Shown piece by piece: positions 17,401 to 25,388 of a stretch of DNA of 64,000 nt; within the stretch, counting starts at the first letter, position 1; each line of letters begins with the position of its first letter. A model generated the notes under the pieces. That model made no database searches and was not told the DNA's origin. It saw only the letters and a program-made list of their open reading frames with translations. The translations under genes and the position numbers were made by a program. The DNA comes from Thermogemmata fonticola. GTDB taxonomy: Bacteria > Planctomycetota > Planctomycetia > Gemmatales > Gemmataceae. The stretch is from contig NZ_JACEFB010000003.1 of the NCBI RefSeq assembly GCF_013694095.1, positions 62,001-126,000 on the forward strand. The letters are read 5' to 3'.

Positions 17401-18504
17401 CACCTTCTGGCCCTCGACGGGGTCGAGGTGCTGCGCCTCAAACTCCAAACTCCCGCGGATCGGCTCCCGATTCGTTTTGGCTCGGAGGGTAATCCGAGTT
17501 CCACGATACGTCCGCAAATAGGGACCGCTGGCGCGATCAGGGGGCCGATTCATGTACGCCGGATATTCATACTGGACCTCGAAATCGGTAAACAGCGGCA
17601 AGGTCCGGACCGTCACACGGTATTCGGGGGTTTCGGCGTCACCTGCCGCGATCTTGTACCAAAAGCCGACTTGCGCGAGGTAATCCGGGACCTTGCCCTG
17701 CCAATGGCGGGCCGTCTCCCCACTCTGGAGGGGAATCTCCTCGTACTCCTCTTGTTGCAAGCTGTGGCGGAGGAGCAAGCGCGGGCGGTCTTCCGCTTCT
17801 GCCGAGGGAATTCGGCCGCCCAGATAAACTTTCACGCTGAAGGTCTGTCCTTGCGTAATCGTGGTATCGCCCCCTTCCGGATCAAGCAGGGTGATCTGCG
17901 TGCGTGTGGCGATCTGCTGAGGGGTGAAGGGAAGAAAAGCCCGGCGCAGCAAGGAGCTGAACTGCGTGACCCGCCAGGAGAAAAAGAGCGCGGCAAGGAT
18001 GACGGCGAGAATCCCGAATACCAGCCCCAGATAGAGCAGATTTCGATGGTCCACCGCCCGATTAACATCCGCGGCACGAGCGACCTGGGCCGCTCGCACT
18101 GAGAGGGCCAGTTGGATGGCTTCCGGCGTCTGCCCGCGCTCCCGGACATCCACATAACCGGTGAGCAGATTCTTGGGGTCTTCCAAGGTCTTTTCCACCT
18201 GAGCGGCAGCGTAGAGGGGATTGATGCGCGAGCGCAGGGGGCGGATCAGTCCCCACCAAACCAACCCCCCTACGCCCAACACGTATACTCCCCAGCCAAT
18301 CTGCCGGAGCCAGTCGGGGAGCACCCAGAACTTGTCCGCCACAACCATGATCACGGCATAGGCCGCCGTCCAGGTCGCCACCAGCAGGACACCCAGCAGC
18401 AGATCATGAACGCGGATGCGGCTGACCGCCTCGGCCAACTGCTCTTCCACCACTGCCTGCGATCGCGTTCCGACCTCCGGCTTGTGTGCCGCTAGTGTGG
18501 ACAT
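14458..18504 (-). CDS. Giant membrane-anchored low-complexity/coiled-coil protein (DUF4175-like N-terminus)
   Basis: A 1348-residue protein. Three hydrophobic segments lie at about residues 35-55, 68-87 and 155-175. An extracytoplasmic beta-rich region follows (about 180-560, with VRTLPLFTDFEVQYEYPAYMN and IVRITQPADAETTLPANG). Then a Gln/Pro/Lys/Glu region contains about 18 copies of the heptad PKEGQPQ (about 595-722). Next comes a Pro/Ser-rich stretch and a Q/E/R-rich coiled coil with three degenerate repeats (LASDDPQKQQAARDKL, LASADPQRRAAAEKRL, LTSPDANRRQQAEQAL). The N-terminal part resembles the DUF4175 family, common in planctomycetes. Function is unknown. Ribosome site GGAG precedes the ATG at 18504. 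Confidence 0.8.
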   Translation of the reverse strand: MSTLAAHKPEVGTRSQAVVEEQLAEAVSRIRVHDLLLGVLLVATWTAAYAVIMVVADKFWVLPDWLRQIGWGVYVLGVGGLVWWGLIRPLRSRINPLYAAAQVEKTLEDPKNLLTGYVDVRERGQTPEAIQLALSVRAAQVARAADVNRAVDHRNLLYLGLVFGILAVILAALFFSWRVTQFSSLLRRAFLPFTPQQIATRTQITLLDPEGGDTTITQGQTFSVKVYLGGRIPSAEAEDRPRLLLRHSLQQEEYEEIPLQSGETARHWQGKVPDYLAQVGFWYKIAAGDAETPEYRVTVRTLPLFTDFEVQYEYPAYMNRPPDRASGPYLRTYRGTRITLRAKTNREPIRGSLEFEAQHLDPVEGQKVPGLPDSLQFTFTAREGSRYRLRMDTSVGETKVDSPWYLLTLDPDLPPIVRITQPADAETTLPANGTLMVDGHVGDDFGVDKVRLRLRLQGRDLQPIPYMEGRSFRRERDHTWPTYLSYKLSADLTRLHFADKAPFHPQEGMVLEYWVEALDNCSEAPPVKDWNDQAGNVGRSEIRRLRLSAPLTQPQEQQQQEQQRQARQQEEQRHNQQQQQRLDTEDRTPPQQGQPQPKEGQPQPKEGQPQPQEGQPQSKEGQPQPKEGQPQPKEGQPQPKEGQPQSQEGQPQSKEGQPQPKEGQPQAQPKEGQPQPKEGQPQPKEGQPQPKEGQPQPQEGQPQPKEGQAQPKEGQPQPKEGQPHSTNTPQAKGGHESRPDASSGTPQGGSPDQAPMPKTPEQRRLEEQAQRVREELERQKQEWERQRTEGGTAKPSPSAAEQPRPEAGQPKPQPPSSGMPDASAPDVSQPKPSPDDTGQPPAESRPLSQSQAQGDPQKGSSAVPPGEERPAPAPQAQETASAPRETKPGQSPSTDKSPKEPAAQKSGPDLPKTGMPSSGQLANKEPTPPDKLPRSGANDMNPSSPMSSQPKSQETSSPVPGAQAAEKKGETPAQPKGSGLTAEQRRELERAVEDLASDDPQKQQAARDKLDKALGQQARQAIEKELQQRQAEWEQLQKDLASADPQRRAAAEKRLEELRREAQQHSKDGQAGRPKDSAAKGSQTEPGQVDQKNPANAAGANKSTPKLSPEELKALAEKARDLTSPDANRRQQAEQALDEKLGRPAREQLQKQLQELQKNQPADDPQHPPQLQKELQQRLEELARQQEQTHPSGEQPGISRGRIDLDKYLPRGGATADPPAAELEADPRHQARAAALQLEEFERHRSNEELLRRLGWTPEEYERFLEAQRQYVEQLQRQAQAYEERQPKTPPSNPASAPTIRAGGAGKVESRPGTGNGIGGVGSAPIAPPGFEQAGERFFEELRKRQKK
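16337..16725 (-). repeat. In-frame 21-base tandem repeat (PKEGQPQ heptads)
   Basis: About 18 units of 21 bases encode PKEGQPQ and variants (PQEGQPQ, SKEGQPQ, SQEGQPQ, and one AQ insertion). Third positions vary between units while the heptad is kept, so selection at the protein level is likely. Blocks of units are more alike than neighbours, indicating past duplication of multi-unit segments. Confidence 0.9.
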
Positions 18505-18833
18505 CGTGGATTCTCCAACGAACTCGGCCCCTCACATCGTGCTACCGCATTCCGCAAGACCCAGCTAACTCATTATATTCGCTTGTCGGCGTTTATCCTT
18601 CCGACGATCCAGCGGAGCAAACCGTTTGAAATCGCCGCCCATTTCCCACGCCATCCCAAATCTGGCCCCTCCTCCTTCATCGGAAGGGAATTCGGTTGAC
18701 CAAGGCCGTAAACTAGGTTTTTGGACCCCAGGCAAAGTCGCACGCATCGGCCAGACAACAAAATGCCCGACGGGCATGGAGGAAGATTGAGCCATGCTGA
18801 AAGGTGCAAAGGGAGCAGAGGCTAGAAAAGAGG
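18505..18833. other. Intergenic region, no gene supported
   Basis: About 330 bases between two minus-strand genes. Open frames of 76-78 codons run through it but have no ribosome site and no family resemblance. It presumably holds the promoter for the giant gene at 18504. Confidence 0.45.
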
Positions 18834-19523
18834 TCAGTTCTTCGCTTTGTTCTTCTTCTCGGCTTTGGTCTCTTTTTCGGGAGGCAGATTTGGCGTGAGG
18901 CGATTGGAACCGAGAATGATGATATATTTGACACAGAGATCATCCTCGGTCACTTTCGCAGCCGGGATTTTGCGGTCCCGCATGGCCACCACTTCCACAA
19001 TGGTACCGGGTGCTAAGTCAAACAGGGAAGCGGCGTAACCTGGGGCACCCGGCGGGGCGCGCAATTCATCCAACTCCTTGCTGCTATAGGACACCCGCTT
19101 GCCGTTCTCGTCGTATTTCGGGGGCAGACTCTTGAAGCGGATCAAGGACTCCGGTACCATCCGGAAATCATAGTCATGCTTCTGCTCTTTGAGAGTGACT
19201 CGCGGCGGATTCCGGGGCCGGTTGTTGTTCGGTGCAAACGGATTACGATAGTTGCCCCCGCGGCCAATCGGCGGACGCCGCACCCCACCTCCACCTCTCA
19301 CCTGCGGCACATACCACGTCACTTGGATCGTCACCTGTTTATCATCCGCTTTGACCACCTCGCCCACCACCTCCCCCACCGTTACGTACCCGGAATAATC
19401 CGGCGCCTTTTTCGGGGGTGGCACCTGGGCGTGTACAGAGGGATCCCGTAACGCAGCAAGTGTAACGATCGCGCCTCCTAATACCCATGTTCCCACCACA
19501 CGGCTGTGCATTGAAGCCCTCAT
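18834..19523 (-). CDS. Secreted hypothetical protein with Gly/Arg/Asn-rich segment
   Basis: The start at 19523 follows GAGGGAG by 7 bases and gives 229 residues with a signal-peptide-like N-terminus (VVGTWVLGGAIVTLAALRDPSVHA). After a Pro/Lys stretch come beta strands (YVTVGEVVGEVVKADDKQVTI), a flexible Gly/Arg/Asn/Pro-rich loop (residues about 85-115), another beta region with LAPGTIVEVVAMRDRKIPAAKV, and a very Lys/Glu-rich C-terminus. No enzyme motif. It looks like a small planctomycete-specific envelope protein; the family has no function that I know. Confidence 0.7.
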   Translation of the reverse strand: MRASMHSRVVGTWVLGGAIVTLAALRDPSVHAQVPPPKKAPDYSGYVTVGEVVGEVVKADDKQVTIQVTWYVPQVRGGGGVRRPPIGRGGNYRNPFAPNNNRPRNPPRVTLKEQKHDYDFRMVPESLIRFKSLPPKYDENGKRVSYSSKELDELRAPPGAPGYAASLFDLAPGTIVEVVAMRDRKIPAAKVTEDDLCVKYIIILGSNRLTPNLPPEKETKAEKKNKAKN

Positions 19524-20080
19524 GACAGCTCCCTCTCGCAAAACCCTGAGTGACCGCCCGCCGCTTCTCTCGTTACCGTTTCCGTGACATTTTCCGGATC
19601 ATTCAGCCTCTCAACACTCACTCGCTCCCTGAAAAGCCCCAAGTCTGTGCACTGTCCTTTAGTGAAAACTTGTCGACAAACTTGTCCGAAATCCGATTCT
19701 CAAGGCTCTCTTCTTGGGTGGTGTCTACTAGTAATGGAATCTGTTTCTGAGGAAAAAGTTCCGCAAAATCCCGGCAGGGCACTGGCCTTTTTCCACCCCT
19801 CCCTCATCAGTCAATTCCGTACCCAATAGATCGCGTGGGAATAAGACCTCTCTGAAGGAACAATCCGAAAGGAACAACCCGAGGATGCCGAGGCAGAAAA
19901 TGTCCGAGGCAAATACTGGAGGGAAAATGCGGCATGGCAGCCGACGGCAACTTTGGAAGGGGATAACCGAATCAGGCGGAGATTGCGGGGTATCCTGCTT
20001 CCGGACGGCCATCGCTGGCCCCCTGTGTCACTTGGAGTAGGAGACACCGTGAGTTATAATCCCGATAAGGGGAGTATTCC
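19524..20080. other. Divergent intergenic region with a promoter at its right end
   Basis: About 560 bases with no supported gene. The left part contains a purine/pyrimidine mix with no clear hairpin. The right end has TTGGAG...TATAAT upstream of the gene at 20081. Confidence 0.5.
20032..20060 (+). promoter_or_regulatory. Predicted sigma-70-type promoter
   Basis: TTGGAG (20032-20037), a 17-base spacer and a perfect TATAAT (20055-20060). Transcription would start near 20067, leaving about 14 bases containing GGGGAG before the GTG at 20081. Confidence 0.6.
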
Positions 20081-20560
20081 GTGGGGAGTTTGGAAGGCTG
20101 TAACGAGGGTCGAGCTGTGCCCCCACCCAATCGGCGGAACATGTCATCGGGCAGCGGTTCCGGCTCTTCCACCTCAGGTCGCCTGGAGGCTTTAGCGCAA
20201 CAGGACCCGATCGATTTCGAGATCGAGTTTTACGAACGCCTGCTGAAGGCACTGCCAGATTTCGTGGAAGTCCTCCAGGTCCAATCGGAAAATTACCGGA
20301 TTCGGAACCGGCAACAGGATGGCTTAGCCGTCGACCTGCGCTTGGCGGAATTACGGCCGCGCGATCCCCGCATTCATTACAACCTCGCCTGCCGATATGC
20401 GCTATTGCGGCAGACAGAGCAGGCTTTGCGAACACTTCGGCGAGCCTTGGAACTCGGTTATCGAGACTTCCAGTACTTGGAACAGGATCGCGATTGGGAC
20501 CATCTGCGGCGAGACCCTCGATTTCGGCAGTTGATCCGGGAGTTCCGTTCTCAGGGCTAA
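20081..20560 (+). CDS. TPR-like hypothetical protein
   Basis: A 159-residue protein; from the GTG at 20081, GGGGAG lies at the right distance, while an ATG at 20141 would remove 20 residues. The C-terminal half carries a TPR-like unit: RDPRIHYNLACRYALLRQTEQALRTLRRALELGY, followed by a partial unit ending DPRFRQLIREF, the usual end of tetratricopeptide-end proteins. The N-terminus is Ser/Gly-rich and disordered. It probably acts as a protein-interaction module. The CoA-transferase gene begins 21 bases downstream, so co-transcription is likely. Confidence 0.75.
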   Translation: MGSLEGCNEGRAVPPPNRRNMSSGSGSGSSTSGRLEALAQQDPIDFEIEFYERLLKALPDFVEVLQVQSENYRIRNRQQDGLAVDLRLAELRPRDPRIHYNLACRYALLRQTEQALRTLRRALELGYRDFQYLEQDRDWDHLRRDPRFRQLIREFRSQG

Positions 20561-20581
20561 TAAGAGCAGCGGGGTGAACAG

Positions 20582-21592
20582 ATGGCCGAGATGCCGTTAT
20601 TTGCCTCGCCATCGAGCTTTGCGGCACGGGAGCAGTTTGCTCAAAAGCCCCGCGGCTTGGTCGATAAGGTGATGAGCGTGGCGGAGGCGGTCCGCCGCTT
20701 TGTTCGAGACGGCGACTACTTGGCTACCGGCGGGTTCGGCACCAACCGTATCCCTACAGCGGTCTGCCATGAGATTCTCCGCCAAGGGAAGCAGAATCTG
20801 TCGTTCGCGGGACACACCACCACTCATGATTTTCAGATCCTTTGTGCCGGGAATTTGATGGGCCGCGGGCAGACACTCCGCCGCGTGGATGCCGCCTACA
20901 TTGTGGGGCTGGAGGCGCGCGGCTTGTCTCCCCATGCCCGGCGCGTCATGGAATCCGGCACCGTCGAAGTGGTGGAATGGTCCAACTACACTCTGGCCTT
21001 GCGTTACACCGCGGCGGCGATGGGTGTCCCCTTCCTACCCACGCACAGCCTGTTAGGCACCGATACGCTGACCCACTCGGCGGCCCGAATCATCACCTGT
21101 CCTTTCACCGGGGAAACCCTGGTGGCTGTTCCTGCTTTGTACCCCGATGTCGCAGCCATTCACGTCCATGAGGCCGACCGCTTCGGCAACTGCCGCCTCC
21201 GGGGTCCCTCCGTGGCAGATTGGGACTTGGCCCGTGCAGCCCGCCGACTCATCATCACCTGCGAGCGGCTCATTCCTGATGACGAAATCCGCCGCCACCC
21301 TCATCTGACCACCATCCCTTTCTTTTGTGTCGATGCTGTCTGCGAAGTCCCCTTCGGCAGTTATCCGGGAAACATGCCGGAAGAGTATTTCTCCGACGAA
21401 GAGCATCTCAAACTCTGGTTGGAGGTGGAGCGGGATGTCGAGGCCTTCCGGCAATTTCTCGAGGATCACATCTACGGCACCCGCGACTTTACCGAGTATC
21501 TGGAACGCTGCGGAGGTTTGCGGCGCCTACAAGCTCTGCGGCGGCGTGAGTTTCATTTGTCCCGAGCAGATCTACCTGCGGCAACGCGATGA
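20582..21592 (+). CDS. CoA-transferase family I, alpha subunit (GctA-like)
   Basis: This 336-residue protein has the alpha-subunit fold of family I CoA-transferases: VRDGDYLATGGFGTNRIP at the start (substrate loop), DFQILCAGNLMGRG, ARRVMESGTVEVVEWSN, and VPFLPTHSLLGTDTL, then IHVHEADRFGNCRLRG. It resembles glutaconate CoA-transferase subunit A and IpdA. The catalytic glutamate of these enzymes lies in the beta subunit, which is not encoded next to it; the next gene is an opposite-strand epimerase. It may pair with a distant beta subunit or do something else. It follows the TPR gene closely. Confidence 0.88.
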   Translation: MAEMPLFASPSSFAAREQFAQKPRGLVDKVMSVAEAVRRFVRDGDYLATGGFGTNRIPTAVCHEILRQGKQNLSFAGHTTTHDFQILCAGNLMGRGQTLRRVDAAYIVGLEARGLSPHARRVMESGTVEVVEWSNYTLALRYTAAAMGVPFLPTHSLLGTDTLTHSAARIITCPFTGETLVAVPALYPDVAAIHVHEADRFGNCRLRGPSVADWDLARAARRLIITCERLIPDDEIRRHPHLTTIPFFCVDAVCEVPFGSYPGNMPEEYFSDEEHLKLWLEVERDVEAFRQFLEDHIYGTRDFTEYLERCGGLRRLQALRRREFHLSRADLPAATR

Positions 21593-21596
21593 TCTC

Positions 21597-22619
21597 TCAG
21601 GCGTACCGGCCTCGAATGGTAGGAATCAAGTAATCGCGAAAAGCTGAGATGAAGTCATAGCGGGGGGCGTGTCCCCAGTCTCGCCGGGCGGCACTATCAT
21701 CGACATCCGCTGGCCAAGAATCCACAATCCGCTGGCGCTTCTCATCGACTTGAGTGACAATCCGAGCCGCAGGGAAAGCTTCCCGGACCATTTGGGCAAT
21801 CTCACCGGCGGAAGGGGCAAAGGCCCGCACATTATAAACCAGGCGAGTCAGAGCTTGGCGGGGCACGGCCATCAGGCGGACAATCGCTTCCACCGCGTCT
21901 GGCATCGCCATGAAGGGAATCCGCGTATCTGGCCGCACGAAACAGTAGTAAAGTCGGCCAGCAGCGGCGGCATGAATCATCTCCGGTGCGTAATCGCTGG
22001 TCCCCCCACTGGGAATCGTCTCCGCAGAAATCAAACCTGGAAAGCGCAAGCAGCGGAAGTCGATCCGTCCGGCCAGGGGTTCCGCTGACAGTTGCTTATA
22101 ATGGCGAGCGTAATATCGGCCGAGATGTTCGCAGTACAACTTGTTGGCCCCATACATCGTGGTCGGAAAATTGAATTCTTCCTCCCGGACCGGCCCTGCT
22201 CGTTGCTTCATCTCCAAATCCGGCAGGCCATAAGCCGCGATGCTGGAAGGATAGAAGAACACCACCGGCCGCCCGTGAGATTCCCCCTGTTTCTGAGCAA
22301 ACTCTAACAGATTGAGTGTTCCTTCCACGTTAACCCGATGGGCCAAGGCTGGGCTAAACTCACTGCGCGTGGACAGCAAAGCCGCCAGGTGATAGACCCG
22401 GTCCACCTCGTACTCGGCCACCAGGCGATCCAGCAACTGGGTATCCAGGATCGAGCCGATCACATGCTGGCGCACCCAAGGCAGCAGTTCGGCGGGCAGG
22501 GGGTGGACATCCAAGGTCACCAGAGGCCGTTCGGCATCGGGTCCACCCAGGCGGCGGATTAAAGCCTGGCCGATTTCCCCAGCCGCTCCTGTGATCAACA
22601 CACATGCATAACGCGCCAT
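21597..22619 (-). CDS. NAD-dependent epimerase/dehydratase (extended SDR)
   Basis: From the ATG at 22619 the 340-residue protein starts with the Rossmann motif LITGAAGEIGQAL, with DVHPLP likely binding the NAD ribose. The active site includes Ser in FYPSSIAAYG and the YxxxK motif in YGANKLYCE. VYHLAALLST and the C-terminal RLVYNVRAFAPSAGEIAQM fit the extended SDR family, close to L-threonine 3-dehydrogenase/D-erythronate dehydrogenase (DenD-like) proteins. Substrate cannot be fixed. It faces the CoA-transferase gene tail to tail with a 4-base gap. A longer start at 22676 is less likely. Confidence 0.85.
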   Translation of the reverse strand: MARYACVLITGAAGEIGQALIRRLGGPDAERPLVTLDVHPLPAELLPWVRQHVIGSILDTQLLDRLVAEYEVDRVYHLAALLSTRSEFSPALAHRVNVEGTLNLLEFAQKQGESHGRPVVFFYPSSIAAYGLPDLEMKQRAGPVREEEFNFPTTMYGANKLYCEHLGRYYARHYKQLSAEPLAGRIDFRCLRFPGLISAETIPSGGTSDYAPEMIHAAAAGRLYYCFVRPDTRIPFMAMPDAVEAIVRLMAVPRQALTRLVYNVRAFAPSAGEIAQMVREAFPAARIVTQVDEKRQRIVDSWPADVDDSAARRDWGHAPRYDFISAFRDYLIPTIRGRYA

Positions 22620-22885
22620 GCTGGCACCGCCCCTCTCTGGAACTCGATCACCTTGCTGTGGGATGTACAACAGCACCAGGAAAATGCAAGCATCAGCAAA
22701 AGATTCTCCGCCCTACGACGACCGAGCCAATGAACCACCCCGCCAAATAATCATTCGATCCGGTCCGATGACGTGGACCCGCAATCTGGGAATCTTGATG
22801 TTCATTTCACAGAATGGAGCCGCCGCCACGCAGGCCGGCTCTGCCCCTCTTATACCTCAGGAGAGGTGGCGTTGCCTCCGCAGTT

Positions 22886-23953
22886 TCACGAAGGCTGAGG
22901 GCCTAATTGACGCAAGCGGTCCTTGAGGAAGCGGGCGCGCGCCACATTGCGCTCTTCGCCATCGAGAGTATGCCCGACGATTTTCTGCAAATGGGCCGCT
23001 TGGCACTGGATGAACAGTTGATTGACGACAGTCGTGGGAATGTTGTCGATCAATTTCAAGTGGATACCAAGGCGGACCACGGACAGGAGTTCCATCGTCT
23101 CTTCCGCAGTGATGAGGGTAGCACTGCCCAGGGTCCCCAAGGCACGGGCCACACGGTTCTGTTCGACGTGTCGTTGTTCCTGGAGCAAAAGCTGCCGAGC
23201 TTGCCGTTCACCGGCGAGGATGATCTGGATGACCTCACGCAACTCCTGGAGGATGCGAGATTCTGGCTTGCCCAGAGTCACCTGATTGGAGATTTGATAA
23301 AGGTCGCCCAGGGCATGACTGCGTTCGCCATGCAACCCGCGCACGGTCAACTGGATTTTCTGAATGGCCCGCAGAGTCCGTTCGAGCTGCCGGGTCAAAC
23401 TTAGAGCCGGTAGATGCAGCATGACGCTGGCTCGCAAGCCCGTGCCCACGTTGGTGGGGCAGGCGGTGAGATAACCAAACTGAGGATGGAAGGCATACGG
23501 CAGGTGGGCTTCCAAAGCGTCATCCAGTTGATTGATGTCCTGCCAGGCGTCTTCCAGGGCGAAACCGCTGCGGAGGACTTGCAGGCGCAGGTGATCCTCC
23601 TCGTTGATCATGATGCTGACCGACTCGCGCGGATCGAAGGCTACTCCGCAAGGTCCCTGATGGGCGGCCAACTCCGGGCTTATCAGTTGCCGTTCGACCA
23701 GAAACTGGCGATCCAAGGGAGACAGTGCCGCCAGATCATGGTACTGGAGGGTGTAGGGGAGGTTGGCTTTGGCCAGGGCATCGCGGACGCGGCGCAAGAC
23801 CGCCGCTTTTTGCGGGGCTTCGGCCCGACTGGTGAAGGGAATATCGGCCAGATTACGGGCCAGCCGGATGCGGGTGGACAGGATGATATCCGACTCCGGT
23901 CCGGTGCCGCGTAGCCATTCGCCGAGGTTGGGTAGGAGGGCGTCGAGGCTCAT
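22886..23953 (-). CDS. mcsB: Protein arginine kinase McsB
   Basis: This 355-residue protein belongs to the ATP:guanido phosphotransferase family. It has STRIRLARNLADIPF near the N-terminus (nucleotide-binding arginines), INEEDHLRLQVL (guanidine-binding region), GTGLRASVMLHLPAL, and QLTVRGLHGE. McsB phosphorylates arginines in proteins, marking them for ClpC. The C-terminal RNVARA resembles the RDxxRA phosphoarginine-sensing motif with Asn for Asp, an interpretation from memory. It overlaps the adjacent mcsA-like gene by 4 bases (ATGA), so it is co-translated with it. clpC and ctsR are not in the window. Confidence 0.93.
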   Translation of the reverse strand: MSLDALLPNLGEWLRGTGPESDIILSTRIRLARNLADIPFTSRAEAPQKAAVLRRVRDALAKANLPYTLQYHDLAALSPLDRQFLVERQLISPELAAHQGPCGVAFDPRESVSIMINEEDHLRLQVLRSGFALEDAWQDINQLDDALEAHLPYAFHPQFGYLTACPTNVGTGLRASVMLHLPALSLTRQLERTLRAIQKIQLTVRGLHGERSHALGDLYQISNQVTLGKPESRILQELREVIQIILAGERQARQLLLQEQRHVEQNRVARALGTLGSATLITAEETMELLSVVRLGIHLKLIDNIPTTVVNQLFIQCQAAHLQKIVGHTLDGEERNVARARFLKDRLRQLGPQPS

Positions 23954-24444
23954 CGGCGGGTTCCTTCAACTTCATGTTCCATCTGACGAATGCGGTCGCG
24001 GAGCTGGGCAGCTTGTTCATAATCTTCGGTAGCGACCGCTTCTTGCAAGCGCTGGCGCAATTGCTCGATTTCCGCTCGAAGCTGGGCCGCGCGCGGTCGT
24101 TTGCCGGTGTGCTCGGTGGATCGGTGAATGCGCTCCAGGAGCGGTTCCAGCATATCATGGAACACAGCATAGTCCGAGGCACAGCCCATACGTCCCTCAG
24201 CTTTCAAACCGGCGTAGGTCAGTCCGCAATGGGGGCAACTCCGCACCTCCTGGCTCTCGAAGGAGCGCAGAGCCTGGAGAAGGAGTTGCAGCAGAGCCTT
24301 AAGGTTCAGGGGGGCGCCCAACGGTGCGGGGAGGAGCTTCCGTTCCCGAGCGCACCGCTCACACAGGTGCATCTCCCGCTTCTGCCGCTGGATGATGTCC
24401 GTCAGATGGATCGTCGCGGGATTGTCACAAAACATGCATTTCAT
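23950..24444 (-). CDS. mcsA: McsA-like zinc-finger/UVR protein, second copy
   Basis: Start taken at ATG 24444 (MKCMFCDNPATIHLTDI) with GGTGGGGAAC upstream; the open frame beyond it is not protein-like. The 164 residues carry four CxxC pairs or near pairs (CMFC, CERC, CPHC and a later lone Cys) and end in a UVR motif (EDYEQAAQLRDRIRQME). McsA is the activator of McsB, and the 4-base overlap with mcsB makes this copy the direct partner. A related gene lies immediately upstream at 24756. The two share the zinc-site layout and the UVR end but little else, so the duplication is old. Confidence 0.88.
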   Translation of the reverse strand: MKCMFCDNPATIHLTDIIQRQKREMHLCERCARERKLLPAPLGAPLNLKALLQLLLQALRSFESQEVRSCPHCGLTYAGLKAEGRMGCASDYAVFHDMLEPLLERIHRSTEHTGKRPRAAQLRAEIEQLRQRLQEAVATEDYEQAAQLRDRIRQMEHEVEGTRR

Positions 24445-24755
24445 CGCTTGTTCCCCACCTGCCGCGGAGGCTCTCGGACCAACCGCGGCCGCTTCCCTGC
24501 GCGTTGGGACCATCGGCACTATTATTGTATGCTGCTCGTTTTCTCCCCGTGAGTCAGCCCATGGGATCGAACCTCCGCTGCCCCGCTGCCCGTCCTACTC
24601 TCCTTTGCCGGAGAGAGGGAACAGGATTGCGCACCACCCGGCATCGTTTCGTGAAAGACGGTGCGTTCTCGTCCTTTGCCATCGAGGCGCTCCCCTCTTC
24701 CAAGTCTCTGGATCCCCGGCGCAATCTGAGGGTTTTCCCCGTGCAGCGGTCCCCG
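24445..24755. other. Spacer between the two mcsA-like genes
   Basis: About 310 bases with no supported gene. On the minus strand TACAAT occurs near 24525 but no matching -35 is seen, so an internal promoter is possible but weak. Open frames here lack ribosome sites. Confidence 0.4.
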
Positions 24756-25223
24756 CTAGCTTCCTCCTTCGAGTTGCCGGATGCGATCGCGCACACGGGC
24801 AGCCTCCTCGTAACGTTCTTCCCGAATGAGCTTTTGCAATTGTTGCTGCAACTGCGTCAACTCCGCCCGCTGACTCGCCGACAACGGGGCACGGCGAGGA
24901 GACTTGCCCACATGACGAACCTGACCATGCAGGCTTTCCAGCAGCGGGGTAATTTCCTCCTCGAACACCTCATAATCTTGGGCACACCCAAAACGCCCCA
25001 AGTTGCGGAACACTTGGAAGGATAGTCCACAGGCCGGACAGGTCTTGCTGTGGGCCGATGGCTGTTCCGCTGAGGCTTGGCTTGGAGCCTGCTCCTGAAG
25101 TTGCGACATGAGCAGATTCTTGTAACAATTCTCGCACAGGTGGATATCCTCGATCTGACCAGGACCGAGAATCTCTGTAACGTGAATCACAGCCTTGTTG
25201 ACACAGCGCTGGCATTTGAACAT
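24756..25223 (-). CDS. mcsA: McsA-like zinc-finger/UVR protein, first copy
   Basis: A 155-residue protein with GAGGTG before the ATG. It begins FKCQRCVNKAVIHVTEI, has HLCENC and CPACGLSFQVF, and ends with a UVR segment (RYEEAARVRDRIRQLE). This is the standard McsA architecture: N-terminal zinc fingers followed by a UVR helix pair. It is 311 bases ahead of the second copy, in the same direction, forming mcsA-mcsA-mcsB. McsA stimulates McsB; the role of having two is unknown, but two zinc proteins could regulate different inputs. Upstream are two ACAATTGT palindromes. Confidence 0.88.
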   Translation of the reverse strand: MFKCQRCVNKAVIHVTEILGPGQIEDIHLCENCYKNLLMSQLQEQAPSQASAEQPSAHSKTCPACGLSFQVFRNLGRFGCAQDYEVFEEEITPLLESLHGQVRHVGKSPRRAPLSASQRAELTQLQQQLQKLIREERYEEAARVRDRIRQLEGGS

Positions 25224-25311
25224 GGCCGCACCTCGCTCCCATCCCGGCGAAATAAAGAGGGAAAATTGTGACTATCCGGATACCAGGTCAATCTCCACTC
25301 GATCCAGGCTC

Positions 25312-25319
25312 ACAATTGT
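25312..25319. promoter_or_regulatory. ACAATTGT palindrome upstream of mcsA
   Basis: On the minus strand it is preceded directly by TTG, so a TTGACA hexamer overlaps the palindrome (TTGACAATTGTGA). No convincing -10 follows at 17 bases. A related half site, AAAATTGTGA, lies at 25262-25271. Operator function is inferred. Confidence 0.35.
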
Positions 25320-25380
25320 CAACCCCGGACGTGTGACCTCTCAGTCCCCCTTTATCTAATCGCTAGAAGCTGAGTTCAGC

Positions 25381-25388
25381 ACAATTGT
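25381..25388. promoter_or_regulatory. Second ACAATTGT palindrome upstream of mcsA
   Basis: It lies 69 bases from the first copy. Its 14-base context GCACAATTGTAGCA matches the histidine kinase upstream site (4174-4187) at 13 of 14 positions. It may be a shared regulator binding site. Confidence 0.35.
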
